A stretch of DNA of 64,000 nt from Sweltsa coloradensis. Lineage: Eukaryota; Arthropoda; Insecta; Plecoptera; Chloroperlidae. The notes under the pieces are model-generated. The model saw only the letters and a list, made by a program, of their open reading frames with translations, was not told where the DNA came from and did not search any database. Of the stretch, positions 60,838 to 64,000 are shown in pieces. The position numbers were made by a program, and so were the translations under genes. Every line of letters begins with the position of its first letter. The stretch's first letter is position 1. Location of the stretch: positions 62,001-126,000 of the forward strand of contig JAMZAV010003172.1 in the NCBI GenBank assembly GCA_024449915.1, written 5' to 3'.

Positions 60838-62854
60838 CTAGAACATGTACTTAGATCAACACTAATAGGCCAGGCTACAAGGGAAATCAACACAAGTGTG
60901 TGTTTTGTCCTACAACAGCTGATACTGGCAGAGCCTTTTGGGTGGGTAAACACTAAACAGGATTTTTTTTTAAAATATGTACAAAACCAATTTACCATTG
61001 AAGACATGTTTCATGACAAAGAAAAGAAGGTCTTTCTAGAGAATTACCAATATATTGTCGGACAACTTAGTTACGAGCTACGAATTACAACCAATTTTCG
61101 GAAGGTGACATTGTACCACGTATTGTGTCTCGTTGCTAAGGCTAGTATTAGTCGCTACTCACTGTTATCATATGCTCCTATACTGAAACCAACTAATGGA
61201 TTTAAACTAGGGCTGACACATTTAAATTAGATTAGATTTTAGATTAATTCTTTCTTTCTCTAAATCTTCAAATTTATTAAGTTCAGTTTTGAGTTCATCA
61301 ACTCGGTTACCAAACATTTACAACAATAACCACATATTTTGCACAAATGCAGGGCACTGACAAGAGTTTTTGTTTTAATTACAACCTTGGTATTTTCTTG
61401 TACGCTCTTTGAATTTAGAAACATTTCTAGGCAATGGATTTACAACTCTTTCATCCAAACCATTCCAACTCTTGGTCACAGAACCATGAAAGGAGTGTTT
61501 ACCTACATCCATGTTACATTTGTGAACTAATATCTTCATACCATGATCTTTTCTACCTCTAAATGGGGCCAAAATAATCTTTTTATTTAGGTCATCCTAA
61601 GCCGGTTGACCTGTAGGCCTAAATACTTTGTAGAAAGCACAAAGTTTTGCATTTACTCTAAGTTCATTTAGTGTTGTGTGAGGAAAGATTGATTGGAGGC
61701 TAGGAGCCAAAAGCTTATTATTTATTGGTGATTGATTGAATATTGCTTAACGTCTCATATTTATGCACTTTGGCTAATCGAGACGATTCTATTTATTTAT
61801 TGGTGTATGTAGTCAAGACCACTTATAACAAACTTGATAGAAACTGATTTTCACTTTGTTAAAAACTAAGGAACTTTGTTAAAACAGAGTCACTTTACAT
61901 GTAACTTCAATTAACAAACTTTAAAACTACCTACTTTGTTAAATCCAGATCTTTGTTAAAAGAGAGTTCTTTAAAAGTGGGCTTGACTGTATTTATGTGA
62001 CCTTCAACTTTACACAGCCGCTGTCAAACTTTTCTATGTAAGCTGTTGGCTCCTAGACGCCTATCAATATTTCCCCACCGAACACTAAACCTAGGCACAA
62101 TCAACACAAACATTTAGGCCTAAATGTTTATTATTTTGTGACTAAAATTAAATGCAAACTCTTTAATTTGTTTTGTGATTTACCCTGCACCCATGAGATG
62201 AAAACACTGCAGTAACATCAAGAGAAACTGGTAGGCTATTTTGAACCATTCAGTGTGCATGTGACCTTTTACATGATATATTTATCGCTGGACTTTATCT
62301 TAAAGTGAACCACTCAACGACAGAAATATTTACGAATATGCAATTGGTGGCTATTTACCAATTTGGAGAAGGATGCACATTTGAATGTTTCAACTTTCAA
62401 CACAGTAGAGTTTAAAAAATTGAATGGATTGAACAAAATTAGGCAGTCTTAATTTAAGCCCATTTCAGAAGTGAATAAATTCCTGCCTGTAGGCCACTAG
62501 AATTTGAACCTCGGGCCTTCTACTTTGGAAGATCTGATAACCAGCAAGGACCACTTAACGTACTGTGTTTCCCGACGTGTCTCCAAAGAACTGGTCGCTA
62601 GATATGGCCTTGGCTCCCCCAAACTTTTTCTGGGCCTCGTCTGTGACGGGGGTTGAGGTGACGGAGGACGGAGCTTCCCTTTTGGGCGAGGGTCTTTCCT
62701 TCTCCTTCTTCTCCTCATCCTCCCACTTCCAGCCCCCCTTGTTGCTCGGCTTCTCCTCTCCCCACCCGCTCTTCGGTTCACCCCAGCCCGAGGTGGCCTT
62801 GGGTGTGGGGGCGTGCCGGTCACGACTTGTGTTACTCTCTCCAAAGAACATAGC
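60625..62854 (-). CDS. ArfGAP3: ArfGAP2/3-type ARF GTPase-activating protein, C-terminal exons
   Basis: ArfGAP2/3 proteins stimulate GTP hydrolysis on ARF1 and act with coatomer at COPI vesicles of the Golgi. The minus-strand exons 62564-62854 (97 codons) and 60625-60837 (71 codons), both phase 0, join to give a Trp/Gly-rich linker, AQKKFGGAKAISSDQFFG, WERKANLTRFEGSSSISSAD and VRQGVTKVAGKLSSLANGVM. These are the family's paired ISSD/ISSAD motifs and C-terminal amphipathic segment. The N-terminal CxxC zinc-finger GAP domain is not in the window, and the last few residues (normally near ...SLQDRYG) lie in an unrecognised final exon. Assignment to the ArfGAP2/3 family is strong. Confidence 0.93.
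61336..61580 (-). pseudogene. LINE reverse-transcriptase C-terminal fragment
   Basis: Minus-strand frame with DVGKHSFHGSVTKSWNGLDE and RVVNPLPRNVSKFKERTRKY. This matches the typical C-terminal pattern of CR1/jockey-like LINE ORF2 proteins (F..R....WN.L...VV......FK..L..Y). It lies in the ArfGAP2/3 intron, truncated to ~65 residues, with no catalytic domain. Confidence 0.55.
61730..61795 (+). repeat. SINE-like head fragment
   Basis: ttgattgaatattgcttaac...ctaatcgagacgat is nearly identical to 51660-51720. Confidence 0.7.
61810..61991. mobile_element. pogo/Tigger-like MITE
   Basis: 182 bp bounded by TA. Inverted ends agtcaagaccacttataac and (reverse) acagtcaagcccacttttaa, with ctttgttaaaa/aacaaactt internal repeats. 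The TA target and CAGTCAA(G) ends suit the pogo branch of Tc1/mariner. No transposase. Confidence 0.6.
62564..62854 (-). CDS. ArfGAP3: ArfGAP2/3 exon (linker and first ISS motif)
   Basis: Acceptor gtgtattccag, 291 bases, donor gtacgt. Encodes AMFFGESNTSRDRHAPTPKA, several SGWGE repeats, a Lys/Glu-rich stretch, and DEAQKKFGGAKAISSDQFFG. GC-rich relative to the surroundings, as expected for a real exon. The overlapping 140-codon frame on the same strand is a shadow. Confidence 0.92.
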
Positions 62855-62970
62855 CTGGAATACACAAGTAAATTAGCACTACACAGTACACACACACACA
62901 CACACGGCACGGTAATCACAAAGTGATCGCGGAAGTAATACTAACAGTGATTGCAGTAATAGTAGAGGCA

Positions 62971-63139
62971 TACCATATTGTCCTGAATATAAGCCTACCC
63001 TTTTTTTCATTATTTAAGTGTGAAAGTCCCTTAGGGCCTATTAGCTTATATATGCATATGCTTAACTTAAATGCATTGTTTTAAAAGTTAGGGGGTCGGC
63101 TTATATTCAGAGTCGGCTTATATTCGGCACAATACGGTA
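62971..63139. mobile_element. MITE with AATATAAGCC ends
   Basis: Ends taccatattgtcctgaatat and (reverse) taccgtattgtgccgaatat are similar inverted repeats; the right end also carries a second internal gagtcggcttatattc. Located in the ArfGAP intron. Superfamily not assigned. Confidence 0.6.
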
Positions 63140-63208
63140 TTATTGATTGAGATGAATGGAGCTTATGGGAGGGGCACTTCATCCTCTATAACCAAGCTAC
63201 ACCAGATA

Positions 63209-63581
63209 TTCACTGTTTACCACAGCCTGGGCCGGTTTCATCTAGTCCGAGGCGTATATCAACAAAACTAAGCCAGCCTACTTCAGTCCAATTTCAAGCC
63301 GAACTCGTCACAGCCTGCTAAACCTACTAACACGTTGGTTTTTAATCACGTAATTTACCAAAACAAAATTATTAAATGAAACTAATTATTAAACTGTAGC
63401 TGTATTATATGACTTATCGAACGCATCTATTCTCGCCCGATTTGTTCTATAGCGCCACCTCGATGAGTCTAGATCGGTTCCCATCTGCGCCGGCTCACAG
63501 CGTTGATTAAGCCATGTAGGCCGGCCTAGAGCTAGGTCGGTCCAGTGTAAGCCGGACTAGAGCCTGTGGTAAACGTAGTGA
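63209..63581. mobile_element. Possible MITE with ~45-bp TIRs
   Basis: Left ttcactgtttaccacagcct...tagtccg and reversed right ttcactacgtttaccacagg...tagtccgg pair imperfectly. The interior is rich in gccgg/ccggc strings. Confidence 0.45.
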
Positions 63582-63584
63582 ATG

Positions 63585-64000
63585 TATCAAGAACTTGTCA
63601 GACCACATAAAGCACAACACAGAACAAGAGTTTCAATGCAGTACACCACTGCGTGGAGCTCTTTGGAGACAAAATGGGCCTTCTATTACCATAGCCTAGG
63701 TTTGTTGTTTTCTTCCCTATGGTAGGTAGTCTATTCTACTCAAATATAATACAAAATAGGCTTATTTGAACAAATTTTTCCTTAAGAATTTCCAATTTGA
63801 TGCCAAAGTTAAGAGTTTGTGAACTCAAACAAGCAGCAAGAAACTTTGTTGTGTTTGTTTGTGAACTTGTCACCCAATTTCAGTCTTTACAACTTTGTAA
63901 ATAACAAATCACAACTTCTTAATTAAATCAGTGTTAGTCTGGCTTTAAAGAGTGAAGGACGAGTCAAGAAGAAAAAATAGGGACTCAAACGTTACTCAAC
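63585..64000. other. ArfGAP2/3 intron, right edge
   Basis: No exon or repeat recognised; the upstream ArfGAP exons are outside the window. Confidence 0.4.

Noticed and set aside
62497..62919. 140-codon minus-strand frame, the longest in the window
   Set aside because: Alternate-frame shadow of the ArfGAP2/3 exon at 62564-62854; Pro/Arg-rich artefact of the GC-rich exon.

Overview
This is a 64 kb stretch of AT-rich, intron- and transposon-rich animal DNA. The two recognisable host genes point to an arthropod. The troponin T peptide carries arthropod-type motifs (NFTI before the conserved hinge, LEEEKKISLSFRIKPLAIE, KYDLEERQKRQDYD). The N-terminal coding region is split into very small phase-2 exons, as in insect upheld/troponin T genes. 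I cannot name the species.

Layout. At 903-13440, on the minus strand, lies the 5' two thirds of a troponin T gene: a putative TATA-containing noncoding first exon (~13351-13440), the start-codon exon (10142-10187), a chain of tiny N-terminal exons (8417-8440, then candidates of 3, 24 and 18 nt) and four larger exons down to 903. The rest of the gene lies off the left edge. At 60625-62854, also on the minus strand, are two C-terminal exons of an ArfGAP2/3-type ARF GTPase-activating protein; its zinc-finger N-terminus lies off the right edge. The two genes are unrelated: one is sarcomeric, the other a COPI-vesicle coat regulator.

The ~45 kb between them has no convincing host gene and is a dense graveyard of mobile DNA. 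The dominant component is a superfamily of nonautonomous elements that start TTGGATGAGCG and end in an AACGC...GCGTT hairpin followed by CTAG. They insert mostly between A and T without target duplication. Pairs of filled and empty sites inside the window define this directly, and the features match Helitron2/Helentron-type rolling-circle elements. At least 13 copies of body A, 9 of body B, and single or few copies of bodies C and D are present, many nested in each other, with two alternative 3' tails swapped between bodies.

Other mobile DNA includes a TRIM-like LTR tandem array (15.3-20.2 kb), a hAT-type element with a perfect 8-bp duplication (29.4 kb), a Mutator-like element with ~200-bp inverted repeats and a 9-bp duplication (39.4-40.6 kb), a 2.6 kb hAT-like element holding nested insertions (55.6-58.2 kb), several large foldback palindromes, pogo-like and other MITEs, tRNA-derived SINE fragments and LINE remnants. 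A large inverted repeat at 54.0-55.0 kb carries in each arm a hammerhead ribozyme core with a palindromic stem III, the most striking single observation in the window.

Most open reading frames between the two genes are translations of these repeats and are not annotated as genes.
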